A DNA stretch of 9,715 bases from Desulfobacteraceae bacterium (GCA_030642865.1 DAOWMW010000030.1:1-9715); one strand, 5' to 3'; positions 1-7,116 are shown, counted from the stretch's first letter. A program made the numbers and translations. Notes: a model not told the origin generated them from the sequence alone.

Positions 1-2
1 CA

Positions 3-58
3 GGATGGATCGACGCTTAAAATGCTAAGTTATTTTTGATCGAGTCCTTAACAGGATT
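3..58 (+). repeat. Intergenic repeat family B, copy 1
   Basis: This 56-bp segment matches 2659-2714 at 48 of 56 positions without gaps. The shared core includes ATCGACGCTTAAAATG and AAGTTATTTTTG, followed by CGAG and CCTTAA. Both copies lie outside genes and in the same orientation. A short inverted match to the end of the family occurs at 7997-8015. The function is unknown; it is probably the end or remnant of a small dispersed element. Confidence 0.75.
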
Positions 59-90
59 GAGATCCCTGGTTTGTATTTGTTATTTTGTAG

Positions 91-294
91 CTGCTCAGAT
101 GGATAGGCTAAAGGTTGAAGTTTCTGCCGTAGGGAACCCCCCCCGTGGTTGCCCTGGAAAAAGCGGGGATATTGCACAGTTTGAAGCTGTGTTTGATGTA
201 AAACCAGCAGTTTTTTTGCCAAAGCGCCGCAATTGTATTTTTTGGGTACCTTTGGCCTTCAGCCTAAATATCTTCATTCTGATTAGCTGAGCAG
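91..294. repeat. Possible degenerate element bounded by CTGCTCAG inverted ends
   Basis: The gene-less stretch downstream of hisS (1-299) holds repeat copy 3-58 and then this 204-bp segment. It begins with CTGCTCAG (91-98) and ends with the inverted match CTGAGCAG (287-294). Inside the ends, GGCTAAAGG (107-115) on the left loosely mirrors a GGCTGAAGG-like stretch on the minus strand at the right. Short open frames occur on both strands, but none has a recognisable domain or a good ribosome-binding site, and they overlap each other, so no gene is called. The segment may be a decayed non-autonomous element, or the 8-bp symmetry may be chance. Confidence 0.3.
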
Positions 295-299
295 TTACG

Positions 300-1556
300 T
301 TATTTTTTTATAATTGTTTCTATCTCTTCTATCAGATTGGCCAGGGGAATAGCAAGTTGTTCCCGGGTTGTCATATTTCTGAGTATGGCCGCCCCTTTTT
401 CTCTTTCTTTGTCTCCAGCAATCAGAACAAATTTAGAACCGAGTTTGTCTGCCCGTTTCATTTGGCTTTTCAAACTTTTATCTGAAAAGTCCATTTCAGT
501 TGTGATGCCCCTGAAGCATAAGGAATTAATCCATTCAAATGCCATGGCCTGGCTTTTTTCCCCTAATGCTGCAATAAAAAGGTCGGGATTTATTAATAAT
601 TCAGCGGCTTTAGCTGAAATCATCTCTGCCAGTCTGTCGAAGCCTATGGCAAAACCGATTGCCGGCATGTCGGGGCCGTTAAGAGACTTTGTCAGGCTGT
701 CATACCTACCTCCTCCGGCAATGGCATTTTGGGCTCCCAGGGAGGCGGTCTGGATCTCAAATGTGGTTCTTGTATAATAGTCAAGGCCCCTTACAAGGTT
801 CTTGTTAATTTCGTATTCCACCTGAAGTTTATCCAGGCACCTGGTGACTGTTTTAAAATGTTTTTTACAGTCATTGCATAAAGAATCTATTATTGAAGGC
901 GCTTTTAAGGTAGCCTCCTTACAGGATGGAACTTTGCAGTCGAGTACCCTTAAGGGATTTTTTTCGTATCTTCTAAGGCAATCAGAACAAAGACTTTCTG
1001 TTTTTGAGCGTAAAAAGTTTAAGAGGATTTCTTTAAATTGGGGCCGGCATTTTTGGCAGCCAAGGGAGTTTATGTGGATTTTGACATCTGTGACAGAAAG
1101 TTCATTAAAAAGAATTGTAAGGATAAATATGAGCTGAGCATCGATCATGGGGGATTCAATCCCAAAGACTTCTGCGTTAATCTGGTAAAATTGTCTGTAT
1201 CTCCCTTTTTGGGGCCTTTCCCTTCTGAACATCGGGCCGATGGTGTAAAATTTTCTAACAGGATCTTTTCCGGACATTTTATGCTGAATATAAGAGCGGA
1301 CAACAGAAGCAGTCGCTTCGGGACGCATGGTTACAAAGTTACCTTTTCTGTCGGGGAAGGTGTACATTTCCTTTTCAACGATATCTGTATTTTCTCCTAT
1401 ACTTTTTGCGAAAAGTTCTGCCCGCTCCAGTATGGGCAGGCGGATCTCCTTAAACCCGAAGTTGTCAAATATTTTTTTTGCGGTACTTTCTATATACTGC
1501 CACAGTTCAACTTCTCCCGGCAGAATATCTTTAAAACCTTTGATTCGTTGTATCAT
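300..1556 (-). CDS. hisS: Histidyl-tRNA synthetase
   Basis: This cytoplasmic class II aminoacyl-tRNA synthetase charges tRNA-His with histidine using ATP. The 418-residue length is normal for the bacterial family. The N-terminus (MIQRIKGFKDILPGE) is the standard HisRS start. Class II motif 2 lies at about residues 110-123 (FRRER, then GRYRQF). The histidine-specific motifs are LVRGLDYYTRT (254-264, catalytic Arg256) and AGGGRYDSL (280-288), and motif 3 is GFAIGFDRL (301-309). The C-terminal 95 or so residues form the anticodon-binding domain. The region from 167 to 240 carries three CxxC pairs (CQKC, CSDC, CNDC) plus further cysteines, which could bind a metal; this is seen in some HisRS lineages. 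A weak AAGG lies about 10 nt before the ATG. It is last in a minus-strand run of four genes, 106 bp after the Usp gene, so it may be co-transcribed or have its own promoter. Confidence 0.98.
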   Translation of the reverse strand: MIQRIKGFKDILPGEVELWQYIESTAKKIFDNFGFKEIRLPILERAELFAKSIGENTDIVEKEMYTFPDRKGNFVTMRPEATASVVRSYIQHKMSGKDPVRKFYTIGPMFRRERPQKGRYRQFYQINAEVFGIESPMIDAQLIFILTILFNELSVTDVKIHINSLGCQKCRPQFKEILLNFLRSKTESLCSDCLRRYEKNPLRVLDCKVPSCKEATLKAPSIIDSLCNDCKKHFKTVTRCLDKLQVEYEINKNLVRGLDYYTRTTFEIQTASLGAQNAIAGGGRYDSLTKSLNGPDMPAIGFAIGFDRLAEMISAKAAELLINPDLFIAALGEKSQAMAFEWINSLCFRGITTEMDFSDKSLKSQMKRADKLGSKFVLIAGDKEREKGAAILRNMTTREQLAIPLANLIEEIETIIKK

Positions 1557-1583
1557 TATGATTAAGCCTTTTATGGAGTTTTT

Positions 1584-1629
1584 AGGGTTTGGTTTTAAGT
1601 TTAGTTCCTGGATTTGATGGCCAAACCCC
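1584..1629 (-). other. Inverted repeat between the Usp gene and hisS
   Basis: GGGTTTGG (1585-1592) and CCAAACCC (1621-1628) form a perfect 8-bp inverted repeat with a 28-nt loop in the 106-bp gap before hisS. No U-tract follows directly on the minus strand, so it is not a convincing intrinsic terminator. It could be a weak attenuator-like or RNA-stabilising hairpin in the hisS leader, or chance. Confidence 0.25.
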
Positions 1630-1662
1630 TATCCTTACTAATTTCATTGAGTAAACGAGGGG

Positions 1663-2490
1663 CTATTTGGATACAAAGTATTTTGGCCCGGCAATGAGAA
1701 GGTTATTGGAAATTGTAGCCTGAATTTTTTCCATTTTGCTGCCGAAAAGCATCTCCTTAATTAATCCATAACCATAGGCTCCCAGTACTACCAGGGCATC
1801 ATGGGGGACATGGTAAAGATTATTTTCAAATTTTCCACTTTCAAAAAAATGCCATTTTCGGATGTTTTGATTCAGGGAATCTTCAAGATCTTCATCTTTT
1901 ATAATCTGTTTATAGACCTCCGGACTATTTTCTTCAAGTTGTGTGAAAATATCAAGGGGCATTTTGGATATTTTGCTGAGTCGAAAGCCTAACCTGAGCG
2001 CTTTTAATGCATTTGCAGAACCACCGAAAAAAACCGTTATGCTTTTCCATTTTTTAAAAACAGGGCTTGTAAGGAGAATGGGGAAGTGCGCATATTTGAT
2101 AATCCACCTGACCTTTGTTCCTATATGCCCGAGTCCTATTTTGGAAGATAAATCGCTCATGCTGCGGGGACAGCACATAAAATCAAAATCAGTGGGAAGA
2201 TCCGGCAGTGTGGATGCTGTGAAGTTTTGCGGCTCAATAAAACTGGGTTGAATCTCTTCCTGCTCCATCATTGCAGTGATCCGGTCAATGGCTGTGTCGG
2301 CTGATGTGAGATAGGAGTCATCGAGATCGATTTGTACCACATCATTTTCAAAGTACATTAAAAATTTGGTGAACCTTGGTATGTATACAACGGGGAGTAT
2401 GTTTAATTGTTTGCAAAAATATATTGATTGAAACAGTGTTTCCCGGCCGAGGGGGGTATTTCTGAAAATATGTAAAAGTTTAGAACGCAT
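1663..2490 (-). CDS. Tandem-domain universal stress protein (UspA family), ATP-binding type
   Basis: This is a cytoplasmic stress protein of about 275 residues, the size of a tandem Usp. Counting from the upstream ATG (2493), the N-terminal Usp-like half is about residues 4-143 and ends in HFPILLTSP, the usual last strand of a Usp domain. The second half (about 150-271) carries a complete G-x2-G-x9-G-S nucleotide-binding signature (Gly238, Gly241, Gly251, Ser252), so it should bind ATP. The N-terminal half lacks this motif and is probably degenerate. Two consecutive ATGs occur. AAGGAG (2497-2502) lies 3 nt from the first (2493) and 6 nt from the second (2490), so the second is preferred. The gene follows the ClC gene on the same strand. 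ClC and Usp domains are fused in some bacteria, which supports a shared role in ion or pH stress. The exact role is unknown. Confidence 0.9.
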   Translation of the reverse strand: MRSKLLHIFRNTPLGRETLFQSIYFCKQLNILPVVYIPRFTKFLMYFENDVVQIDLDDSYLTSADTAIDRITAMMEQEEIQPSFIEPQNFTASTLPDLPTDFDFMCCPRSMSDLSSKIGLGHIGTKVRWIIKYAHFPILLTSPVFKKWKSITVFFGGSANALKALRLGFRLSKISKMPLDIFTQLEENSPEVYKQIIKDEDLEDSLNQNIRKWHFFESGKFENNLYHVPHDALVVLGAYGYGLIKEMLFGSKMEKIQATISNNLLIAGPKYFVSK

Positions 2491-2617
2491 CATTTGCTCC
2501 TTAGTGGCTCTTTACAGGGAAAACAAAAAATTTCAAAACCAGCAGGTTCAGGGTTCGTAGAAAATAAATTCGTAATTTCAAGTGTTGAGTTACCCGTATG
2601 ACAAGGGCGGAAGTGTA

Positions 2618-2635
2618 GGAATATCAAGATATTCC
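2618..2635. promoter_or_regulatory. Near-perfect dyad upstream of the Usp gene
   Basis: GGAATATC and GATATTCC form a perfect 8-bp inverted repeat separated by AA. It lies about 130 bp upstream of the Usp start, in the 262-bp gap between the ClC and Usp genes. With only 2 nt between arms it cannot form a good RNA hairpin, so a dimeric-protein operator is more likely than a terminator. It may also be part of the adjacent repeat material. No regulator can be named. Confidence 0.35.
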
Positions 2636-2658
2636 GAACTTTTGAAACCTGGTCAGGG

Positions 2659-2714
2659 GGATGTATCGACGCTTAAAATGTAAAGTTATTTTTGTGCGAG
2701 CCCTTAATTGGATT
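2659..2714 (+). repeat. Intergenic repeat family B, copy 2
   Basis: This segment aligns without gaps to 3-58 (48/56 identical) and lies just downstream of the ClC stop codon. Its right end, read on the minus strand as AATTAAGGGCTCGC, recurs at 7997-8010 next to the stop of the LPP20-like gene. Its position in the gap suggests an element inserted, or tolerated, between the ClC and Usp genes. It may weaken transcriptional coupling of the two. Confidence 0.75.
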
Positions 2715-2755
2715 ATACCCGAAGTCACGCATATTACGTATCATTTTTTGTTTGA

Positions 2756-4483
2756 CTATATTTCTGTCGTTTGAACCATTAGTTCCTTACGATACTGGTC
2801 AAGAATGGTCGCCTTGGAGACCATTCCAATGAAAATGCCGTTTGTTACAACGGGCATGCTGAACAGGCCGTCTTTGTCCATGGTTTTTAATATGTCAAGG
2901 AGATTGTCATCGGGGTCTGCTGTTTTTATTCCGGTTGTGGTTATTTGCTCCAGAACCACCACATTATATATGCTTGGATTGAATATAAAAGAACGGATAT
3001 CATCAAGGTGTATGATGCCTGTAAATTTGCCGTTTTTTTCATTTTCAACAGGGAAATAATTTCTACGGGATTTACTGATTATTTTTATGAAATCACGCAG
3101 TAGCATGTTTTGTTTGACTGTTGTGCAATCTTTTTCAATAACCTCATGAACTGTAAGAACGGATAAAATTCCTGCATCGGTTCCAGGGTGTAAAAGAAGA
3201 TTTTTTTCTTTTAAATCTTTGAGATAAAAAGAAGCAGGTTCAATGTAATTGCAGAGTGTGGATGATATCGTTGAAATAAGTATAAGGGGAAGAATTACTT
3301 CATAACCTCCGGTTATTTCAACAATGAGAAAAATTCCTGTAAGGGGCGCCTGCATCACTCCACTGATTAGCCCTGCCATTCCAATTAGGGCAAAGTATCC
3401 CTCGTTCACCCATATAACCGAAGGGAACAGGACAGAAATGGTTTTATAAAATATAAGGCCTGTGAGACTGCCGATAACAAGGCATGGAGCAAATATTCCC
3501 CCTGAACCTCCAAAACCAAGCGTAAGAGAAGTGGCAAACATTTTGGCCATTAATCCTAATAATAAAATCGGAAGGCCGCAGGTGAATGTGCTTGTGATCA
3601 TCTCCCTTACGGAATGGTATCCTTCACCAAGAGCCACAGGGAAAAAATATCCGATTATTCCCACAGCACAGCCACCGATTGCTGCCCGTACCATCAGAGG
3701 CGTTTTAATTTTTTTAGATAAGCTTCCTGTTGTTCTTAGAAATTTTGTGAACAGGACTGAGGCCACAACTGTAAATATGGATAACCCGATACATGCCATG
3801 ATATCGGGAAATCTAATATCAAAAAGCTGGTGGGGAAAAGCTATCTGGTCTCCTTGAAGAAACCTGCTGATTTCTGTGCCGGCTACTGCAGCTATGGCTA
3901 TGGGGGCAATATTGGCAGATCTCCATCCACCGAGAATTACTTCGATGGTAAAGACCATTCCTGCTATGGGGGCATTGAATATGGCGGAGATAGCGCCAGC
4001 TGAACCGCATGCAAGGAGAGTGATCCTCTGCCGGTCATTCATGGAAAAAAAGTTAGCGATATTAGATCCAATGGCAGCGCCACTCATTACCACCGGCGCC
4101 TCAGGTCCTGCTGAACCTCCACTTCCTATGGTCAAAAAGCTTGAAACAAGTCTGGAAAAACTTGACCTGAAACGTAAAAGGCCTCCATGGCGGGAGACAC
4201 TGTAGATCACTTCGGGGACACCATGGCCAGCCCCGTCTTTAACGATTTTTCCTAGAAAAAGAGCGGACAGAAAAGCCCCTGATGCAGGAAAGATGAATGC
4301 CCACCAGTGGTGGCGGATTGGATAGAAAAAGGTAAAGGCAATGTGAAGAAAATGATTTAGAGCCGCTGCTGCTGTGCCGCTGCATGCTCCGATGATAGAA
4401 CCGATAAAAATCAATAACATACGGTCGTCAGAATGGAAAAAATTTAATTTTGTAGGGGTTTGTAATGAAGATAATATTTTCAT
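2756..4483 (-). CDS. ClC-family chloride channel/transporter with C-terminal CBS pair
   Basis: This is an inner-membrane ClC protein of 575 residues: a membrane domain of about 430 residues followed by two CBS domains (about 445-500 and 512-568). The CBS pair probably senses adenine nucleotides. The anion-pathway motifs are visible. GHGVP (86-90) sits where GSGIP is usual. GPEAP (126-130) sits at the GxExP site, with Glu128 as the external gating glutamate. GIFAP (329-333) is the third filter segment, and Tyr394 in GYEVILP is the inner-gate tyrosine. The internal proton-glutamate position of E. coli ClcA appears to be Val182 (IEV rather than IEE). That substitution is typical of channels but does not exclude exchange. 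The start has only a weak CAGG upstream. It lies 65 bp after the EIIA-like gene and ahead of the Usp gene on the same strand, so co-regulation is likely. Confidence 0.95.
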   Translation of the reverse strand: MKILSSLQTPTKLNFFHSDDRMLLIFIGSIIGACSGTAAAALNHFLHIAFTFFYPIRHHWWAFIFPASGAFLSALFLGKIVKDGAGHGVPEVIYSVSRHGGLLRFRSSFSRLVSSFLTIGSGGSAGPEAPVVMSGAAIGSNIANFFSMNDRQRITLLACGSAGAISAIFNAPIAGMVFTIEVILGGWRSANIAPIAIAAVAGTEISRFLQGDQIAFPHQLFDIRFPDIMACIGLSIFTVVASVLFTKFLRTTGSLSKKIKTPLMVRAAIGGCAVGIIGYFFPVALGEGYHSVREMITSTFTCGLPILLLGLMAKMFATSLTLGFGGSGGIFAPCLVIGSLTGLIFYKTISVLFPSVIWVNEGYFALIGMAGLISGVMQAPLTGIFLIVEITGGYEVILPLILISTISSTLCNYIEPASFYLKDLKEKNLLLHPGTDAGILSVLTVHEVIEKDCTTVKQNMLLRDFIKIISKSRRNYFPVENEKNGKFTGIIHLDDIRSFIFNPSIYNVVVLEQITTTGIKTADPDDNLLDILKTMDKDGLFSMPVVTNGIFIGMVSKATILDQYRKELMVQTTEI

Positions 4484-4548
4484 GGAACATTAACCTGAAA
4501 ATGGGCATGATTTTAATTTTGACTGATAGCCGATGTTATGATCAGCCC

Positions 4549-5241
4549 CTAAAAAATATTTGCGGCATCCTGCTTAGCCTCTGCTTCGGCCAATTCTGTA
4601 AAAAGTTTTTCCGGTTGTGGTGTTGACTTGAGAAAAGTTATAAAGTTGTTGTCACGTAAACGAAAAGAGAGTTCCGAAAGAAGCTGGAGATGAATAGGGA
4701 GCGTGGGGGAAAGCAGAATAAAGAGAATAAAAACATATTTGTCGTCAACAGCATTAAATTCTATGGGCTTGCCCAGGAAACATGTGGTTATAAGGGGTGC
4801 TTTTAAAGTCTTTAGCATTGGACTGCGGGGATGGGGAATTGCAACTCCTTTACCCACTCCCGTAGATGCTATATATTCTCTTTCCATCAGTTTTTCATAT
4901 AACTCGGGTTTCAGACTGGCCGGCATAGTTGTTATTTTATCAACAGCCTCTTTTAATACAGTTTCAGCATTATTTCCGGTAATATTATAAAGGACATTTC
5001 CTGTTTTCATTGCAGTGGTAAGGCTTTGAGGTTCAGTTTGGTTATCTTTAATATTATTGGTTTTCTCCCTGGAATTTAACATATTATGCTGTTTAGCCCA
5101 TTTGGTAATAACAGTTTTGTTAAACCTGCAAATATTCCCTTTTTTAATATACACAGGCATTTTTCCCTCGCGTATCCACCGCAAAACAAGATCCGGGGGT
5201 AGAGTAAGGCGCTTGGCGAATTTATCTAAAGAAAGATCCAT
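4549..5241 (-). CDS. HTH / PTS EIIA type-2 (EIIANtr-like) fusion protein
   Basis: This 230-residue soluble protein has two parts. Residues 1-54 resemble an excisionase/MerR-like winged-helix DNA-binding domain (LDKFAKRLTLPPDLVLRWI, then R..KMPVYIKKGN..RF). Residues 94-224 are a fructose/mannitol-type EIIA domain of the nitrogen-PTS kind. The phosphorylatable histidine is His137 in GVAIPHPRS, and a second conserved-looking histidine is His184 in PIHLQLL. A polar linker of about 40 residues joins them. No EIIB or EIIC sugar permease lies nearby, so a regulatory rather than transport role is likely: phosphorylation through NPr could modulate DNA binding or a partner. It is the first gene of the minus-strand run, directly ahead of the ClC gene, which makes that transporter a plausible target. 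The ATG has a weak AGGTTAA upstream. Function is inferred from domains only. Confidence 0.9.
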   Translation of the reverse strand: MDLSLDKFAKRLTLPPDLVLRWIREGKMPVYIKKGNICRFNKTVITKWAKQHNMLNSREKTNNIKDNQTEPQSLTTAMKTGNVLYNITGNNAETVLKEAVDKITTMPASLKPELYEKLMEREYIASTGVGKGVAIPHPRSPMLKTLKAPLITTCFLGKPIEFNAVDDKYVFILFILLSPTLPIHLQLLSELSFRLRDNNFITFLKSTPQPEKLFTELAEAEAKQDAANIF

Positions 5242-5247
5242 AATAAT

Positions 5248-5267
5248 TTAACCTGATTTAATCTGAT
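5248..5267 (-). promoter_or_regulatory. Two tandem 10-bp repeats before the HTH-EIIA start
   Basis: TTAACCTGAT and TTAATCTGAT stand side by side (9/10 identical) just upstream of the start codon at 5241. One helical turn of spacing fits a direct-repeat operator, possibly autoregulatory since the gene encodes a HTH protein. The proximal unit also supplies the weak AGGTTAA ribosome-binding site. This is an inference from pattern only. Confidence 0.25.
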
Positions 5268-5742
5268 TATTCATTGATTGGCATATATGAACCCTAAGGA
5301 TCGTAAATTTTATAAATTACACATAATCACTTGTTCTTGTGCCCGTCTTCTGTGTTGCATCAATGGCCAAAATTGCGTAGGGGCATCCCCCTGTGGGTGC
5401 CCAAAATGCTCCGAGTATGCAACCATTGATGCGCCTTGAAGACAACCACAAGCCCAGCGCAATCATGGGTAATTTATCTCATCCCCAATCCTAACGGAGT
5501 GAATTTTTTTATGTGACGGTCTATATACCTTGTATTTTTTTTTGTAATGGCCTAAATTGTTAAAAAATCACCTGAAGTATTCTTAAACATGCTAAAATAC
5601 AATTACTTGCGTGATAAATCAAGCATATTAATTTGAAATATTTGCTGTGCTCATTGATATCTACGCTCCGGGTTATTCTTTTTAGTCCCCTGGTACCGTA
5701 TTCTGGAGCCTGGAGCCTGGGGATAAAAAGGGAGGAAGGTTT
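5268..5742. other. Gene-less divergent intergenic region upstream of the Nudix operon
   Basis: With the tandem repeat at 5248-5267, this completes the 501 bp between two divergently transcribed genes. It contains the palindromic repeat (5302-5494), then AT-rich DNA with long T runs (about 5504-5560). Near the Nudix start is a short tandem CTGGAGC repeat (5703-5720, about 2.6 units). Both divergent promoters should lie here, but no convincing -35/-10 pair could be picked. An open frame on the minus strand (5826-5560) antisense to the Nudix start has no recognisable domain and is not called. Confidence 0.6.
5302..5494 (+). repeat. Palindromic MITE-like repeat family A, full copy
   Basis: The first 107 bp (5302-5408) match 8873-8979 at 101/107 positions, and the last 22 bp (5473-5494) match 8980-9001 at 21/22. 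The copy is a large imperfect palindrome: a left arm at 5312-5368 (starts ATAAATTACACATAATCAC) mirrors a right arm at 5421-5477 (minus strand starts ATAAATTACCCATGATTGC). Between them is a small nested hairpin, GGGCATCC / GGGTGCCC (5381-5402). No coding capacity is seen. The long inverted repeat, short size and intergenic placement fit a non-autonomous mobile element or a large REP-like element whose transcript would fold strongly. Confidence 0.85.
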
Positions 5743-6252
5743 ATGAGTATAAATTATTGCCGTTGTTGTGGTTCTTTTTTGAAAACAAAAACGATTAAGG
5801 ATTCTGAAAGATTTTATTGTGAACAATGTGACCTTATTTATTATGATAATCCGACTGTGGGGGTTGCGGTTATTCTTCTTGATAAAGACAGAGTGCTTTT
5901 AGTAAAACGGTCGGGTTCTTATGGCGGCATGTGGTGTATTCCTTGCGGGCATGTTGAGTGGGGTGAAGATGTCAGGGCGGCAGCCCGGCGGGAATTTAAA
6001 GAGGAGACCGGGCTGGATGTGGAAGCCGGGTCTGTTTTTGACGTACATTCAAACTTTCATGATCCCGAAAAACAGACTGTGGGGATATGGTTCATCGGCA
6101 AATATATTGCTGGAAAATTAAAAGCAGGTTCGGATGCTGTGGATGCCCGTTTTTTCCATCTGGATGCTTTGCCGGAGGATATGATGGCATTTCCCACTGA
6201 TATGAAAATATGTAATAAGCTCAAGATAGCGGGCAAAAACAAAAAAGGGTGA
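5743..6252 (+). CDS. Nudix hydrolase with N-terminal zinc ribbon
   Basis: This 169-residue cytoplasmic enzyme probably hydrolyses a nucleoside diphosphate linked to another moiety. A small zinc ribbon is formed by C6-x2-C9 and C26-x2-C29. The Nudix fold follows (about 38-145) with a complete Nudix box from Gly69 to Leu91: G-x5-E-x7-REFKEETGL, with metal-binding Glu84, Glu87 and Glu88. All catalytic residues are present. The ribbon-plus-Nudix layout resembles NudC-like and ADP-ribose or NAD-processing members, but the NudC-specific signature is not evident, so the substrate is unassigned. The ATG has a strong GGAGG 7 nt upstream (5731-5735). It is the first gene of a plus-strand operon; the next gene starts 6 nt after its stop. 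Pairing a cytoplasmic Nudix enzyme with two exported proteins is not obviously explained. Confidence 0.95.
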   Translation: MSINYCRCCGSFLKTKTIKDSERFYCEQCDLIYYDNPTVGVAVILLDKDRVLLVKRSGSYGGMWCIPCGHVEWGEDVRAAARREFKEETGLDVEAGSVFDVHSNFHDPEKQTVGIWFIGKYIAGKLKAGSDAVDARFFHLDALPEDMMAFPTDMKICNKLKIAGKNKKG

Positions 6253-6258
6253 CAAACA

Positions 6259-7116
6259 GTGTATTACCTGGCATTTTTGAAAAAATCTTTCCCTGGGTTT
6301 TTCTCAGGAATTCTGGTTTTTTTTTATATGGGCGCATATGCAAATGGATATGTTCTCCATGGCTCCCACCTCCTTGAGTTAATGTCGAAAAAAGTGGGGA
6401 AAAGTAAAGGACTTCTTATCTTACAAAAATTGATAATTTATGATTCTGCAGATGGGAAAAAACCTTTGGAGCTTGATGAAACTTTAAGTTATTTATTTCC
6501 TGAAAACTTTCGGTCAGATATAGTCTCTGAAAACACCCAAAGACACCATATACTCTCGAAGAATTTATCCATAACCTTGATTGATGGGCAGATAACTTCT
6601 GAAGTTGAAACGGAGCTTGATTATTATAAAGATATAATTCTTTATAATTCCAGGGAATTACTGGAAAACAGGCTTGCAGAGCTTGGAATCGATTTCTCTG
6701 TTTCCAGCCTGGGGCGCCTTGATGGAAAAGTTGTCTATATAATTGGTGCTGAATATCCGGACATAACAGTTCCCCAGTTGTGGATAGACAAAGAGACCTT
6801 TATCCCTGCAAGGTGGATGCTGGCGCCCCGTGAAATTGATTCAGGGGAAGGATTACTCGATATACGGTATCTTTTCTGGAAGAAGACTGGCCGGGTGTGG
6901 TATCCCTGGCAGGTGGAATTTTATCAAAACGATTTTTTATTTCGGAAAATTATTACAGAAAAAATTGAACCTGATCCGGTGTTTCCCAAAAATAAATTTA
7001 ATATTAATCGCATAAAAACTGTTTATAATATAGATGCCCCAGATTTGCCCGAGAAATCAGGCGGGCTAGATGAGGTTCAAAGAGCCATTGAAAAATTTAA
7101 AAAAATATATGAATAG
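6259..7116 (+). CDS. Exported LolA-like (outer-membrane lipoprotein-sorting-type) protein
   Basis: This 285-residue protein has a clear N-terminal export signal: K8 K9, a hydrophobic stretch at about 11-25 and a likely cleavage after A26-Y27-A28. The mature part resembles the LolA-like fold of predicted outer-membrane lipoprotein-sorting proteins. The best match is the C-terminal half: GKVVYIIGAEYPD, then PQLWIDKETFIPARW, then IRYLFWKKTGRVWYPWQVEFY. Such proteins form a half-barrel that binds lipid or acyl chains. The specific cargo is unknown and this is not LolA itself. The start is GTG (6259) with AAAGGGTGA just upstream, overlapping the Nudix stop, so translation is probably coupled. The next gene overlaps its end by 8 nt, suggesting the two exported proteins act together in the periplasm or at the outer membrane. 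Confidence 0.8.
   Translation: MYYLAFLKKSFPGFFSGILVFFYMGAYANGYVLHGSHLLELMSKKVGKSKGLLILQKLIIYDSADGKKPLELDETLSYLFPENFRSDIVSENTQRHHILSKNLSITLIDGQITSEVETELDYYKDIILYNSRELLENRLAELGIDFSVSSLGRLDGKVVYIIGAEYPDITVPQLWIDKETFIPARWMLAPREIDSGEGLLDIRYLFWKKTGRVWYPWQVEFYQNDFLFRKIITEKIEPDPVFPKNKFNINRIKTVYNIDAPDLPEKSGGLDEVQRAIEKFKKIYE

Noticed and set aside
25..290. Short open frames on both strands downstream of hisS
   Set aside because: They overlap one another, have no ribosome-binding site or recognisable domain, and coincide with repeat-like sequence.
337..1565. Plus-strand open frames antisense to hisS
   Set aside because: They are shadows of hisS, which has complete family motifs over the whole stretch.
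4080..4130. Apparent loss of the ClC gating glutamate (GSAGP read as the GREGP motif)
   Set aside because: Correct alignment places GPEAP (126-130) on that motif, with Glu128 present.
5703..5720. Tandem CTGGAGC repeat before the Nudix gene as a phase-variation tract
   Set aside because: Only about 2.6 units of 7 bp, too few to slip readily, and placed before the ribosome-binding site.
5560..5826. Minus-strand open frame across the Nudix start
   Set aside because: No domain and no plausible ribosome-binding site; it is antisense to a strong GGAGG-ATG and a clear zinc-ribbon coding sequence.
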